A stretch of DNA of 14,588 bases from SURF-24 sp964537965 (GCA_964537965.1 CAZIDB010000120.1:1-14588), one strand, 5' to 3'; positions 1 through 7,090 are shown, counted from the stretch's first letter. Program-made: numbers and translations. Notes: a model not told the origin generated them from the sequence alone.

Positions 1-32
1 GACGCAAAGCCAATGACAACTTAATGACATTT

Positions 33-76
33 CCCCTTTCCCCGCATCACCCACTCTCCGCTTCCCCTATTCCCCC
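33..76 (-). other. G-run tract downstream of the esterase gene
   Basis: On the minus strand, just past the esterase stop codon, five runs of three to five G occur: 72-76, 64-67, 50-52, 40-43 and 33-36. The spacers are 4, 11, 6 and 3 bases. The plus strand is correspondingly almost all pyrimidine. This is compatible with a G-quadruplex in the 3' part of the transcript or displaced strand, although the 11-base spacer is longer than the usual limit of seven. A function is not shown. Confidence 0.4.
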
Positions 77-93
77 ATTCATATTTTCATTAC

Positions 94-107
94 TTAGCAT
101 TTGCTAA
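94..107 (-). other. Small hairpin after the esterase stop codon
   Basis: TTAGCA and TGCTAA are separated by two bases and begin five bases beyond the stop codon at 112-114 on the minus strand. A six-pair stem with a two-base loop is weak, and no U-run follows in the minus-strand transcript. It may help 3' end formation but does not qualify as a standard intrinsic terminator. Confidence 0.25.
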
Positions 108-111
108 ATAC

Positions 112-2091
112 TCACCTAAGCAGCACAAGTTTCTTTGTATCAATGAATGAGGCTGATTCAAGGCAACAGAAGTAAACTCCGCTTGCAAGATTCTTTGCAT
201 CCCATTGCTGAAGGTATGTTCCGGCAGGCATCTCTTCAGAACGAAGCACCGAGACAACTCTTCCAAGTGTATCATATACTTTTAACGACACATAAGATTG
301 CTCAGGTATTGTAAAACAAATTTCAGTAGAAGGATTAAAAGGATTAGGATAATTCTGCTTTAACGAATAACCTTCAATCATTTCAATTGAATTAACACTT
401 ACTGCAACAGAATCAATCCCGCCCATGCCCGTTGGAATGATCGCATCATTTGAAATACAGAGTTTATCCATGCATGCGCCATCTTCACGATAACCAATAA
501 TTAGTTCGTGATTTCCTTTTGATAAATTCGCTGAAACTAATTTCATCCATGCCCATCCGCTTGTAACAAGACCGTTGCACATTGTAAATGCGCCGTCATC
601 AATTTTTACCCAGTATGAATCGTCATCATAAGTTAGGCAGTTTAAACGTGCAAGGATATTATAAGCAGTATCATTTGTAACTGTAAAAGGAACGGAGACA
701 AGGTTTAATGTGTCTGCAGGCGCAGCATTAAGAGATTGAACTCCGGCTTTAACAGTAATATATTTTCCATTGGAAGCAAGGCCGTCATCAATAATATTAA
801 AATTGCTTCCGCTCTTAACAAAACGTTCGGCTTCAAACCAGAAGGATTCCGGCTTTGTATTATTCCCCTGCTGATAAACTGTATCTGCACCGGTAAATAA
901 ATTGATATCAACAGATTCACCCATAAGTTTATGTCCTGCTGCGTCAGGATGAAGGCCGTCATTCTGGTAAGCGGGCAAAAGTAATTTAGCAGTATCCTGC
1001 GGGTCGCGCATTATCTTATCGAAATCTATGCAGGCATCAAAATTTCCTTTGGTGCGAATCCATTTGTTAACAGCATTCCGGCACTCTTCACTGTATTGGT
1101 TATAATAAGAATTTCCTTTGAAAGGCATAATTGTACCGCCGTAAATTCTTATGTTTTTATTATGAGCTTTCGCAATCATCTGTTTGTAAGCATCGATAAG
1201 ATTATTTGCGATTCTTGATGATGCCTCAGAATTTTTTACACTGCCGATATCATTCACACCTTCAAATACAATTGCCCAGCGTATACCTGCCTGACTAAGA
1301 ATGTCGCGATCGAAGCGGCTTACACCTGTTGGTCCCAATCCGCCTGCAAGCACACAATTGCCGCCAAGCCCCATATTTAAAACACCAACTTTATCTGTAG
1401 TTGAATCTTTAAGAAGGGATTCCGAAAAAATATCTGTCCACCTGTTCTGCATGTTAGTAGTAGAGCCGCGTCCGTCTGTTATTGAATTTCCCAGAACAGC
1501 CACACAGGCAGAAGATGAATCGGTAATTACTTCAATAGAATTTATGTTGTACCAGTGATCTGTAGTTACTGCACCGGTAAAATCTTTTACGGCTGTGTTA
1601 TTACCAGAGATAATATATGATGTTGTACGCGAGCCCGGATGCCCTGTAATTGTTGATGATGTTTGCCCGTAATAAATTGTAATTGCTACATCCATCCTTG
1701 GCGTTAATGTGAATGCGATAGGATCAGATGTAACAGCGTCTCCCCTGTTTATAATAACTTCTGCACTGCCGTTAAATTTAAATTCTTTATTTGTAGCAGT
1801 ATCAATTTTGCTGCTGCCAGTAGAGGCTGCAATCTGAACTGATTTTATTGTTACGGAGTTTGAGCTGAATTCGTTTGAAAGTTTAAGACGAATTGTATCC
1901 CCGCCAATTGAAACTCTAACAACCTGACGTAATGAATTGTTCGTCAAACCAGGTGAAGGGGGCATATTACCGGATTCTACAAGCTGCTGCGCTGCCGCCC
2001 AAGTTCCAACCCATTTTGAAGCTGAACCAGACTGCCCGAAAATAGTGAATGAAGCAACCAGTAACATTAAAAGAGTTATTTGCTTTCCCAT
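112..2091 (-). CDS. Secreted SGNH/GDSL esterase with carbohydrate-binding-like module and T9SS sorting domain
   Basis: A 659-residue exported hydrolase. Residues 1-25 form a signal peptide. Residues 26-190 are a beta-rich domain starting WVGTWA, typical of the XynE-like branch of SGNH hydrolases. The catalytic domain follows (about 195-397). Block I is GNSITDG with nucleophile Ser203, a GLGGN block lies at 241-245, GVND at 278-281, and the Asp/His pair is in DGLHPD (Asp378, His381). Residues 415-550 resemble a galactose-binding-like carbohydrate-binding module (FWFEAE, then DDGLASNGKYI). The last 85 residues are a type A T9SS sorting domain, from YSLKQNYPNPFNPST to KKLVLLR. The likely job is removing acyl groups from plant-type polysaccharides at the cell surface or outside the cell; the substrate is inferred, not shown. 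Asn202 replaces the Asp of the textbook GDS motif, a common variant. The ATG at 2091 is preceded by a CGGAGA ribosome site (about 2099-2104). It stands alone on this strand. Confidence 0.88.
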   Translation of the reverse strand: MGKQITLLMLLVASFTIFGQSGSASKWVGTWAAAQQLVESGNMPPSPGLTNNSLRQVVRVSIGGDTIRLKLSNEFSSNSVTIKSVQIAASTGSSKIDTATNKEFKFNGSAEVIINRGDAVTSDPIAFTLTPRMDVAITIYYGQTSSTITGHPGSRTTSYIISGNNTAVKDFTGAVTTDHWYNINSIEVITDSSSACVAVLGNSITDGRGSTTNMQNRWTDIFSESLLKDSTTDKVGVLNMGLGGNCVLAGGLGPTGVSRFDRDILSQAGIRWAIVFEGVNDIGSVKNSEASSRIANNLIDAYKQMIAKAHNKNIRIYGGTIMPFKGNSYYNQYSEECRNAVNKWIRTKGNFDACIDFDKIMRDPQDTAKLLLPAYQNDGLHPDAAGHKLMGESVDINLFTGADTVYQQGNNTKPESFWFEAERFVKSGSNFNIIDDGLASNGKYITVKAGVQSLNAAPADTLNLVSVPFTVTNDTAYNILARLNCLTYDDDSYWVKIDDGAFTMCNGLVTSGWAWMKLVSANLSKGNHELIIGYREDGACMDKLCISNDAIIPTGMGGIDSVAVSVNSIEMIEGYSLKQNYPNPFNPSTEICFTIPEQSYVSLKVYDTLGRVVSVLRSEEMPAGTYLQQWDAKNLASGVYFCCLESASFIDTKKLVLLR

Positions 2092-2109
2092 CTCATTTCT
2101 CCGTATTGA

Positions 2110-2130
2110 ATAAAGCTTATCAGGCTTTAT
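2110..2130 (-). promoter_or_regulatory. Inverted repeat in the leader of the esterase gene
   Basis: ATAAAGC (2110-2116) and GCTTTAT (2124-2130) flank the seven-base spacer TTATCAG. The repeat lies 18 bases upstream of the start codon and just ahead of the ribosome site. It could be an operator or a leader stem. Seven pairs, mostly A-T, in AT-rich DNA make chance a real possibility. Confidence 0.25.
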
Positions 2131-2287
2131 GAATATTTACAAGAAAGTCTTTTCCATTGGTGTCCGTAATACACATTTTCGCAAAGACCTTCAGTAAAGA
2201 TAAAAAAAAAAGAGATAGCACATTACATGTTCATAAAATTATTTATCTGTACTTTCTACTTGCCAACTCTTATTTCTTCTTATGCAT

Positions 2288-2307
2288 CCGTCGGATAAAT
2301 CCGACGG
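2288..2307. repeat. GC-rich hairpin, CCGTCGGAT/ATCCGACGG
   Basis: A perfect nine-pair stem with a two-base AA spacer. It can extend by GCAT (2284-2287) and ATGC (2310-2313) across a two-base bulge. It stands out from AT-rich surroundings. Its outer CCGTC/GACGG core is shared with the hairpins at 3834-3869 and 5278-5309, so it may belong to the same class of dispersed palindromes. No T-run follows on either strand, so it is not a typical intrinsic terminator. Confidence 0.6.
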
Positions 2308-2369
2308 CAATGCTGAATCTATATTGATTTTATTAGTACCGGTATTGTTTCAATTCCTAAAACATATTA

Positions 2370-2383
2370 TGTTTAGCTAAACA
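2370..2383. promoter_or_regulatory. 14-bp perfect palindrome, possible operator
   Basis: TGTTTAGCTAAACA reads identically on both strands, with no spacer. It lies about 215 bp upstream of the MFS gene and about 280 bp upstream of the esterase gene, in a divergent control region. Size and symmetry suit a dimeric helix-turn-helix repressor. No such regulator is encoded in the window, so the link to either gene is a guess. Confidence 0.35.
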
Positions 2384-2598
2384 AATTTAACTTTTGTCCA
2401 ATGAAATTAATAAATCACATCATAGTACAATTCTTTATAAGAAAACGGGACTAATAAAACCCTGAACTTCTTTATAATCTTCAGCAACTCCTGAAGACGT
2501 TTTCTTAACTAGATAAATTTTTCATGATAACTCCGCCATTTTATAAATGATGGGCGTAGTTCTTATTTGATTTATGCGTCATATAATAAGGAAGTTTT

Positions 2599-3822
2599 AT
2601 GAACGATTGGAAAAAAGTTTTTATTATCATTTGGACAGGGCAGTTATTTTCTACTTTAAGCAGCGCTGTTGTTGGCTATGCAGTTGTGTTTTGGTTAAGT
2701 GTGCAGACAGGTTCGGCAGAGGTTCTTGCTTTTACTACAATAGCAACTCTTGGTCCGCAGTTACTCTTAGGTTTATTTACCGGTGTTTTTATTGACCGCT
2801 GGGATAGAAAACTAACAATGATTGCTGCTGATTTATTTATTGCAGTCTGTTCTATATTCCTTGCCGTATTGTTTTACATTGGTAAAGCTGAACTTGGATA
2901 TATTTATATTCTTCTCGCATTGCGTTCTGTCGGGGCAGCATTCCATGTTCCGGCAATGCAGGCTTCAATTCCGTTGCTTGCACCAGAATCCAAATTGATG
3001 CGTATCTCCGGCATTAACCAGGTAATTCATTCTATAAGTACAATAGCAGGACCGGCGCTCGCAGCACTTTTTATAACTGTACTGAATATGAGTTATGTGC
3101 TGATGTTCGATGTTTTAGGAGCAGTTTTGGCTTGTGGTGCACTTATGCTGGTTAAGATTCCTAATCCGCCAACGAAAGAAGATGCACAGGCGCCACATTT
3201 GTTCAGGGAAATGAAAGACGGACTGAAAGAAGTATATGGTAAACCCGGTTTACTGTGGCTGTTCATTTATACTGTCGCAGTAATGTTTTTTTTAATGCCG
3301 GTTGCCGTACTGTTCCCGTTGATGACACTGAATCACTTTTCCGGCAACACTTATATGATGAGCATTGTTGAAATTGCCTGGGGTTTGGGAATGCTTGCCG
3401 GAGGATTACTTATGGGTGTTCAAAAGTTAAAAGTAAACAGAATTATTTTAATCAATATGATGTATCTAGTAATTGGCTTTACATTCGCGGGATCAGGAGT
3501 TTTATCTGTAAATGGTTTCTGGATTTTTGTGGCACTAACTTTTATCGGTGGTATTTCAGGAGCAATATATTCAGGTGCTTTTACTGTTGTTATTCAAACT
3601 ACTGTTGATGCTGCTGCGCTTGGAAGAGTATTTTCTATTTATGGAAGTGTTACAATGCTTCCTTCAATGATAGGTTTACTTCAAACCGGGTTGATAGCAG
3701 ACAGAATTGGTATAACGAATGCATTTATTATTTCCGGTGTTGCAATAATGTTATTGGGAATATTTTCTTTCTATACTCCTTCAGTCAATGAGATGAAGAA
3801 AAAACAGGTAATCGCGAATTAA
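2599..3822 (+). CDS. MFS efflux transporter, macrolide-efflux (DHA3) type
   Basis: A 407-residue inner-membrane protein, the normal length for a 12-helix major facilitator. Hydrophobic segments occur at about 8-32, 45-65, 74-95, 100-118, 140-162, 166-186, 218-240, 253-273, 282-303, 306-328, 345-363 and 372-392. The loop after helix 2 carries a motif-A-like sequence, GVFIDRWDRK (62-71), and the equivalent loop in the second half carries LGRVFSIYGS (341-350). These features fit the MefA/EntS-like group, which exports small hydrophobic compounds by proton antiport. The actual substrate cannot be read from sequence. The ATG at 2599 follows AAGGAAG (2588-2594) at five bases. The gene appears monocistronic: a GC-rich hairpin and a separate promoter come before the next gene. 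Confidence 0.88.
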   Translation: MNDWKKVFIIIWTGQLFSTLSSAVVGYAVVFWLSVQTGSAEVLAFTTIATLGPQLLLGLFTGVFIDRWDRKLTMIAADLFIAVCSIFLAVLFYIGKAELGYIYILLALRSVGAAFHVPAMQASIPLLAPESKLMRISGINQVIHSISTIAGPALAALFITVLNMSYVLMFDVLGAVLACGALMLVKIPNPPTKEDAQAPHLFREMKDGLKEVYGKPGLLWLFIYTVAVMFFLMPVAVLFPLMTLNHFSGNTYMMSIVEIAWGLGMLAGGLLMGVQKLKVNRIILINMMYLVIGFTFAGSGVLSVNGFWIFVALTFIGGISGAIYSGAFTVVIQTTVDAAALGRVFSIYGSVTMLPSMIGLLQTGLIADRIGITNAFIISGVAIMLLGIFSFYTPSVNEMKKKQVIAN

Positions 3823-3833
3823 TAATTATATTT

Positions 3834-3869
3834 CCCGTCAGTAGAAATTCGCCCAGGCGAACTGACGGG
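3834..3869. repeat. Compound GC-rich hairpin between MFS and flagellin genes
   Basis: The outer stem CCCGTCAG (3834-3841) pairs with CTGACGGG (3862-3869). An inner stem TTCGCC (3848-3853) pairs with GGCGAA (3856-3861) around a two-base loop. The bases TAGAAA (3842-3847) bulge from the left arm. The left edge, TTTCCCGTCAGTA, is identical for 13 bases to the hairpin at 5278-5309 on the other side of the flagellin gene. It begins 11 bases after the MFS stop codon, so it could cap that transcript, but no U-run follows. Confidence 0.75.
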
Positions 3870-3935
3870 ACAATAAAGATTTCACAGCATCAGTAAAATT
3901 TTAAAGAAAAAGTAAAAATAATTTAACTTTTGGTC

Positions 3936-3962
3936 TAAACTTTCCGGTTACCATATCGATTA
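3936..3962 (+). promoter_or_regulatory. Sigma-28 (FliA)-type promoter of the flagellin gene
   Basis: TAAACTTT (3936-3943) matches seven of eight bases of the enterobacterial sigma-28 -35 element TAAAGTTT. After a spacer of exactly 11 bases, ATCGATTA (3955-3962) matches five of eight bases of the -10 element GCCGATAA, including the CGAT core. The spacing is the consensus spacing, and the gene downstream is a flagellin, the standard target. Transcription would begin near 3969, giving a leader of about 55 bases. Confidence 0.65.
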
Positions 3963-4012
3963 TATCATTGGATAAATTGAAATTTCAGGCAAGGAAGCTT
4001 TAAAATATACAT

Positions 4013-4018
4013 GGAGGT
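4013..4018 (+). promoter_or_regulatory. Ribosome binding site setting the GTG start of flagellin
   Basis: GGAGGT lies five bases before GTG at 4024. This is the strongest Shine-Dalgarno match in the window and supports the GTG start. The nearby ATG at 4011 is out of frame and overlaps the site. Confidence 0.75.
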
Positions 4019-4023
4019 ATAAA

Positions 4024-5229
4024 GTGGCTTTTTCAATTAACACCAGCATCAATTCTATTCAGGCATATAATGCTTTGGTAAAAACTACTGCCGAAACTCT
4101 AAAATCTCAGTTACGTCTTGCCACGCTGAAAAAAATAAACAGCGTTGCAGATGACACTTCCGGTTACAATGTCGGGAAACAACTTGAAGCTCAATCATTA
4201 AAGCAAAAATCACAACTTAACAATGTTTCAGCCGCAAAGAATTACCTCTCCACCGCAGAAACCGCTTTACAACAGATAAACGATAAATTTAATCAGATAG
4301 CAGCAAAGTATGTTGACGCCCAGGATCCATTAAAGGATAAAGATTCAATAGCAAAAGATATAAAAACACTTGCAAGCGAAATTGATTCCATATTAAAAAA
4401 CACAAACATAAACGGGCATAATCTGTTAGCACAGTCTGACGGTACAGCCCTTGCTTCAAATGATACGTTTGATTTAGGCGGCAATACTTTTACCGTCGAT
4501 TTTGCAAGTAGTAGTTATTTAAACATAGATACTATTAAATCCACATTGGAAGGTGGTACAGTAGTAATTCCAGATTCCGGAGTTTCTTTTTATAGTAGCA
4601 GTCAACTAATAAATACTTCAGATGCCTATACAGGTGGTGCCCAGACGTCCACAATTACAGTAACATTTGCTAATGGAACTTCATCTGATTTTGATGTCTC
4701 GACAGCAGGTTGTTCAAATAAAGGTGACATCTACAATGCTATAAAAAATGCTGCCGCTTCGCAGAATCCCGGGGTTTCTCTTTCCTGGATTGGAGCCCCA
4801 ACTTATGGAGTTCCAAGAGTTTCTGCTACTGGTTCATATATTACAAGTTTTAAAACCACAAGCGGAGTTGATATAGTAGGAGAACTTGGTCTTACAAGAG
4901 AGGTGCAAGATACGATAATTACCAGCGGCGGGCTTTTAAGTACGGATACAGATACAATCATTGCATCGGCAGAAAATCTTACAACAGCCCAAGATAATGT
5001 GAGATCTGCACTGGGTAGAACAGGCAATTTAATTCAAACAGCAGATTCAAGAAGTGAATTCCTTACAGCTTCACTTGCTAATAATACAGCAACAATATCA
5101 AGCATTTTTGATGCAGACGTAGCCGAAGAACAACTAAAGGCAACAAAGGGTAATATCGGAATACAGATTGGCACAGCAATGTTCTCTCAGTTGAACACTG
5201 CACCACAGCAATTGCTCTCGTTATTTTAG
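4024..5229 (+). CDS. fliC: Flagellin
   Basis: A 401-residue flagellar filament subunit, exported by the flagellar type III apparatus and so lacking a cleavable signal peptide. The N-terminal D0/D1 part is residues 1-136: it opens MAFSINTSINSIQAYNAL, has KINSVADDTSGYNVGKQLEAQ (37-57), equivalent to the INSAxDDAAG block of other flagellins, and ends NTNINGHNLL (126-135). The C-terminal D1/D0 part is about 316-401, including SRSEFLTASLANN (342-354) and the hydrophobic ending QQLLSLF. The central 180 residues are the variable surface domain, rich in Ser, Thr and Gly. It contains Cys230, an uncommon residue in flagellins. GTG is the start. A sigma-28-type promoter precedes the gene and hairpins lie on both sides. 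No other flagellar gene is in the window, so it may be an orphan or additional filament gene. Confidence 0.93.
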   Translation: MAFSINTSINSIQAYNALVKTTAETLKSQLRLATLKKINSVADDTSGYNVGKQLEAQSLKQKSQLNNVSAAKNYLSTAETALQQINDKFNQIAAKYVDAQDPLKDKDSIAKDIKTLASEIDSILKNTNINGHNLLAQSDGTALASNDTFDLGGNTFTVDFASSSYLNIDTIKSTLEGGTVVIPDSGVSFYSSSQLINTSDAYTGGAQTSTITVTFANGTSSDFDVSTAGCSNKGDIYNAIKNAAASQNPGVSLSWIGAPTYGVPRVSATGSYITSFKTTSGVDIVGELGLTREVQDTIITSGGLLSTDTDTIIASAENLTTAQDNVRSALGRTGNLIQTADSRSEFLTASLANNTATISSIFDADVAEEQLKATKGNIGIQIGTAMFSQLNTAPQQLLSLF

Positions 5230-5277
5230 TTGGGTTATTCAATAATGATTTAGAATTTAGCAGAGCAAAATTTTACG

Positions 5278-5309
5278 TTTCCCGTCAGTAAATATTTTCT
5301 GACGGGAAA
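5278..5309. repeat. GC-rich hairpin downstream of flagellin
   Basis: TTTCCCGTCAG (5278-5288) and CTGACGGGAAA (5299-5309) form a perfect 11-pair stem around a ten-base AT loop. It starts 48 bases after the flagellin stop codon. Both arms share the CCCGTCAG/CTGACGGG core of the hairpin at 3834-3869, and the left edge is identical for 13 bases. A second small stem, GGAAA/TTTCC (5310-5324), follows at once. It could act as a bidirectional transcript end, but no U-run follows. Confidence 0.75.
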
Positions 5310-5363
5310 GGAAATTCTGTTTCCTCAATTCTTGCTATTGCTTTTAATCTTACTCTAATCAAT

Positions 5364-5401
5364 CCTGTAGCAACTCAATTTGTTACACATAGACCTACAG
5401 G
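5364..5401 (-). terminator. Possible 3'-end hairpin of the lipoprotein gene
   Basis: CCTGTAG (5364-5370) and CTACAGG (5395-5401) pair perfectly. Allowing a one-base bulge, the stem can extend to include ATC/GAT. The loop is 24 bases and contains a second, weaker pairing (GTAGCAA with TTGTTAC). It lies about 27 bases beyond the lipoprotein stop codon on the minus strand. No U-run follows, so termination is only suggested by position. Confidence 0.3.
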
Positions 5402-5427
5402 GATCATTCATAATCTCAATTACCTTG

Positions 5428-6231
5428 CTACTCCACAGGTGGGTTAGCAACTTTCACCATTTCATAAGTAACTGTTTTATTGTCTGCACGTAAGCCTGTC
5501 CATATCATCTTATCTCCTGTAATGGAAAACTGCCAGCATTCAAAGGCTTTACCAACAATACCGCTGTTAATATCATTGGAGTAGTTGCTTACAAAAAGAT
5601 TCTGGTACAAAAAATATTTTCCTTCATTATCCGTTTTCTTAATCCACTTATTGTTTTCATCATGGTAGTAATAGTTGTAGGTACCGTCTGCAAAGTATTC
5701 CCAGTAATGGTAAGTTGTATCGTTGTTATTGTCTGAAGTACATTTGCCGTACCATACTCCGGTAAACTGGCTGCTGTAATCTTTGGTAATCCTTTTACAG
5801 GTATATTCGATGGGATTTGTATAATCAACACCATCAATAATTATTTTGGAATCAGAATATTTCAACAGGGAGTCATTCAGCGAAATAATTTTTAGCTCAA
5901 GATGATAAACTTTTCCCAAAATATCTTTGCCGTCTATACTAATAACATCATTATTAACAGAAAAGGTATAATCAGAATTTTCCATCCAGATTTTATTATT
6001 CTCGTCCAGTTGAAAACCTGTTGCATACATTTCAACATAATTTGTTTTGAACTCCATTACGAAAGAAGCATCGGTAAATATTGGGTTATTATTTGCTTTA
6101 GTATTTACCCATTTCCCCATCAGCAGTTTTGTAAACTCTGCTTCAACAGGCATTTCATCTTCTGAGCAGCCTAACGGCAGCAAAAAGAAAATAATAACAA
6201 AAATACATTTTAAAAGGCGGACGGATTTCAT
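5428..6231 (-). CDS. Lipoprotein with two lipocalin-like repeats, function unknown
   Basis: A 267-residue protein with a lipoprotein signal: charged MKSVRLLK, a hydrophobic core, then the lipobox LPLGC with lipidated Cys22. After acidic residues SEDE it should be membrane-anchored and probably sorted to the outer membrane. The mature part appears to hold two related beta-rich segments. The first begins LLMGKWVNT (37-44) and runs to about 145; the second begins FTGVWYGK (156-163) and runs to about 260. A GxW opening followed by alternating strands is characteristic of the small lipocalin-like lipoproteins common in Bacteroidota. No catalytic motif is visible and the ligand is unknown. GAAGGA lies ten bases before the ATG at 6231. 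The glycosylase gene ends only 39 bases upstream on the same strand, so the two are probably co-transcribed, with no evident functional link. Confidence 0.75.
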   Translation of the reverse strand: MKSVRLLKCIFVIIFFLLPLGCSEDEMPVEAEFTKLLMGKWVNTKANNNPIFTDASFVMEFKTNYVEMYATGFQLDENNKIWMENSDYTFSVNNDVISIDGKDILGKVYHLELKIISLNDSLLKYSDSKIIIDGVDYTNPIEYTCKRITKDYSSQFTGVWYGKCTSDNNNDTTYHYWEYFADGTYNYYYHDENNKWIKKTDNEGKYFLYQNLFVSNYSNDINSGIVGKAFECWQFSITGDKMIWTGLRADNKTVTYEMVKVANPPVE

Positions 6232-6270
6232 TTGTAATATTCCTTCTTCAATTTAAAAAATAATGTTGCC

Positions 6271-6954
6271 TTATTGCTTCAACAGCAGGCTATTCATTAA
6301 TTCAATGTAACGGGAGATATATTTAGTAATGGATTTTCTTCTGTACTGCATTATAAAACGCGGGTGTTCAAGTATTTCAATTCTGTCAAATAATTTCACT
6401 TCATCATTTACCTGTTTTAGAAATTCACCATTCTTCTTACCAAAGGAAATAACAACATCTTTTCTTCCACCAAAGGATATTTGTTTTTTCACCGACGAAT
6501 ATATTTCAGTTTTGAACGTATCGATAAGCTCTTTGCTGTCGTAATAATTACAGTTCTTTCCGTCTTTAATTATTGCAAGAGGATATAACGCGGTAAGATA
6601 ATAACTACTGAAAAATTTTCCGGCACCGCCGAATTCATTTATAACTTTATATACAAACTCACTCGAGATTTCTTTCCTGTTGCTTAAATTGTTTTGGATA
6701 CAGCATTCAACTTTAAGCGCAACAGGATCAGTAAATGATATGCCCGTAAGGCCACCGCCGTAACGTCCGGGATTTATTCCGAAAATAAAAACACGCGGAT
6801 TGTTATCGTTATAATATTTTGTAAAGAATTCTTTAACGATTGCTTTGACATTTTTATCCGGATAGGGATTCATTACTTCAATGCCTGCGGGCAATTTACT
6901 CCGCACAACAATGTTATTAAAATAACTAACGGCCTTAGAAGAAAAAGAAATCAT
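6271..6954 (-). CDS. SMUG2-type uracil-DNA glycosylase family protein
   Basis: A 227-residue cytoplasmic protein of the uracil-DNA glycosylase superfamily. It matches the SMUG2 (DUF4918) pattern: NPYPDKN near 29-35, motif 1 GINPGRYGGGLTG at 59-71 followed by FTDP (74-77), and motif 2 HPRFIMQYRRK at 197-207. In this superfamily motif 1 lines the uracil pocket and activates water, and the His of motif 2 contacts the base and the DNA minor groove. The expected role is removing uracil or oxidised pyrimidines from DNA to start base-excision repair. I chose ATG at 6954 because GAGG sits four bases upstream and the family-like N-terminus (MISFSSKAVSYFNN) begins there. The frame is open back to a TTG at 6990, but those 12 extra codons lack a ribosome site. 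The lipoprotein gene follows after 39 bases. Confidence 0.85.
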   Translation of the reverse strand: MISFSSKAVSYFNNIVVRSKLPAGIEVMNPYPDKNVKAIVKEFFTKYYNDNNPRVFIFGINPGRYGGGLTGISFTDPVALKVECCIQNNLSNRKEISSEFVYKVINEFGGAGKFFSSYYLTALYPLAIIKDGKNCNYYDSKELIDTFKTEIYSSVKKQISFGGRKDVVISFGKKNGEFLKQVNDEVKLFDRIEILEHPRFIMQYRRKSITKYISRYIELMNSLLLKQ

Positions 6955-7071
6955 ACAACCTCGTAGAGCAGAAATATCAAGGGTCAACAAAATAATTCAA
7001 ATTTGTGCCGACCAATATAAAACAACATTTTCTTTTATTCAGTAGTAATTCTCCAAATCTTCAAATTCATT

Positions 7072-7090
7072 TAATGTAAAATTTACATTA
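7072..7090. promoter_or_regulatory. 19-bp palindrome, probable operator
   Basis: TAATGTAAA and TTTACATTA are perfect inverted copies around one central base. A further half-site-like TTTACAT occurs at 7130-7136. The position, in a divergent promoter region ahead of a glycan-degrading operon, suits a binding site for a dimeric regulator. No regulator gene is present nearby to pair it with. Confidence 0.5.

Larger units (their letters stand above)
2092..2598. other. 507-bp non-coding gap between divergent esterase and MFS genes
   Basis: This gap must carry the promoters of both flanking genes, which diverge. I see no credible protein-coding frame and no RNA gene. It holds four dyads: 2110-2130 next to the esterase; a GC-rich hairpin at 2288-2307; a 14-bp perfect palindrome at 2370-2383; and a weak stem TCTTCAG/CTGAAGA around 2478-2497. 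The stretch 2400-2560 is plain AT-rich DNA. No convincing -33/-7 (TTG, TAnnTTTG) promoter pair could be fixed for either gene. Confidence 0.6.

Noticed and set aside
705..1558. Open frames in other reading frames inside the esterase gene
   Set aside because: The esterase frame has continuous domain evidence from signal peptide to T9SS tail; the others have none.
2574..2795. 73-codon open frame overlapping the start of the MFS gene
   Set aside because: It is a shifted-frame shadow of a well-supported transporter gene, shows no family resemblance and has no ribosome site.
3834..3869. Calling the CCCGTCAG hairpins standard Rho-independent terminators
   Set aside because: No run of T follows the stems on either strand, and the sequence similarity between copies points to a repeat family. 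A transcript-end role remains possible but is not shown.
6955..6990. TTG start 12 codons upstream for the glycosylase
   Set aside because: There is no ribosome site before the TTG, while ATG 6954 has GAGG at four bases and gives a family-like N-terminus.
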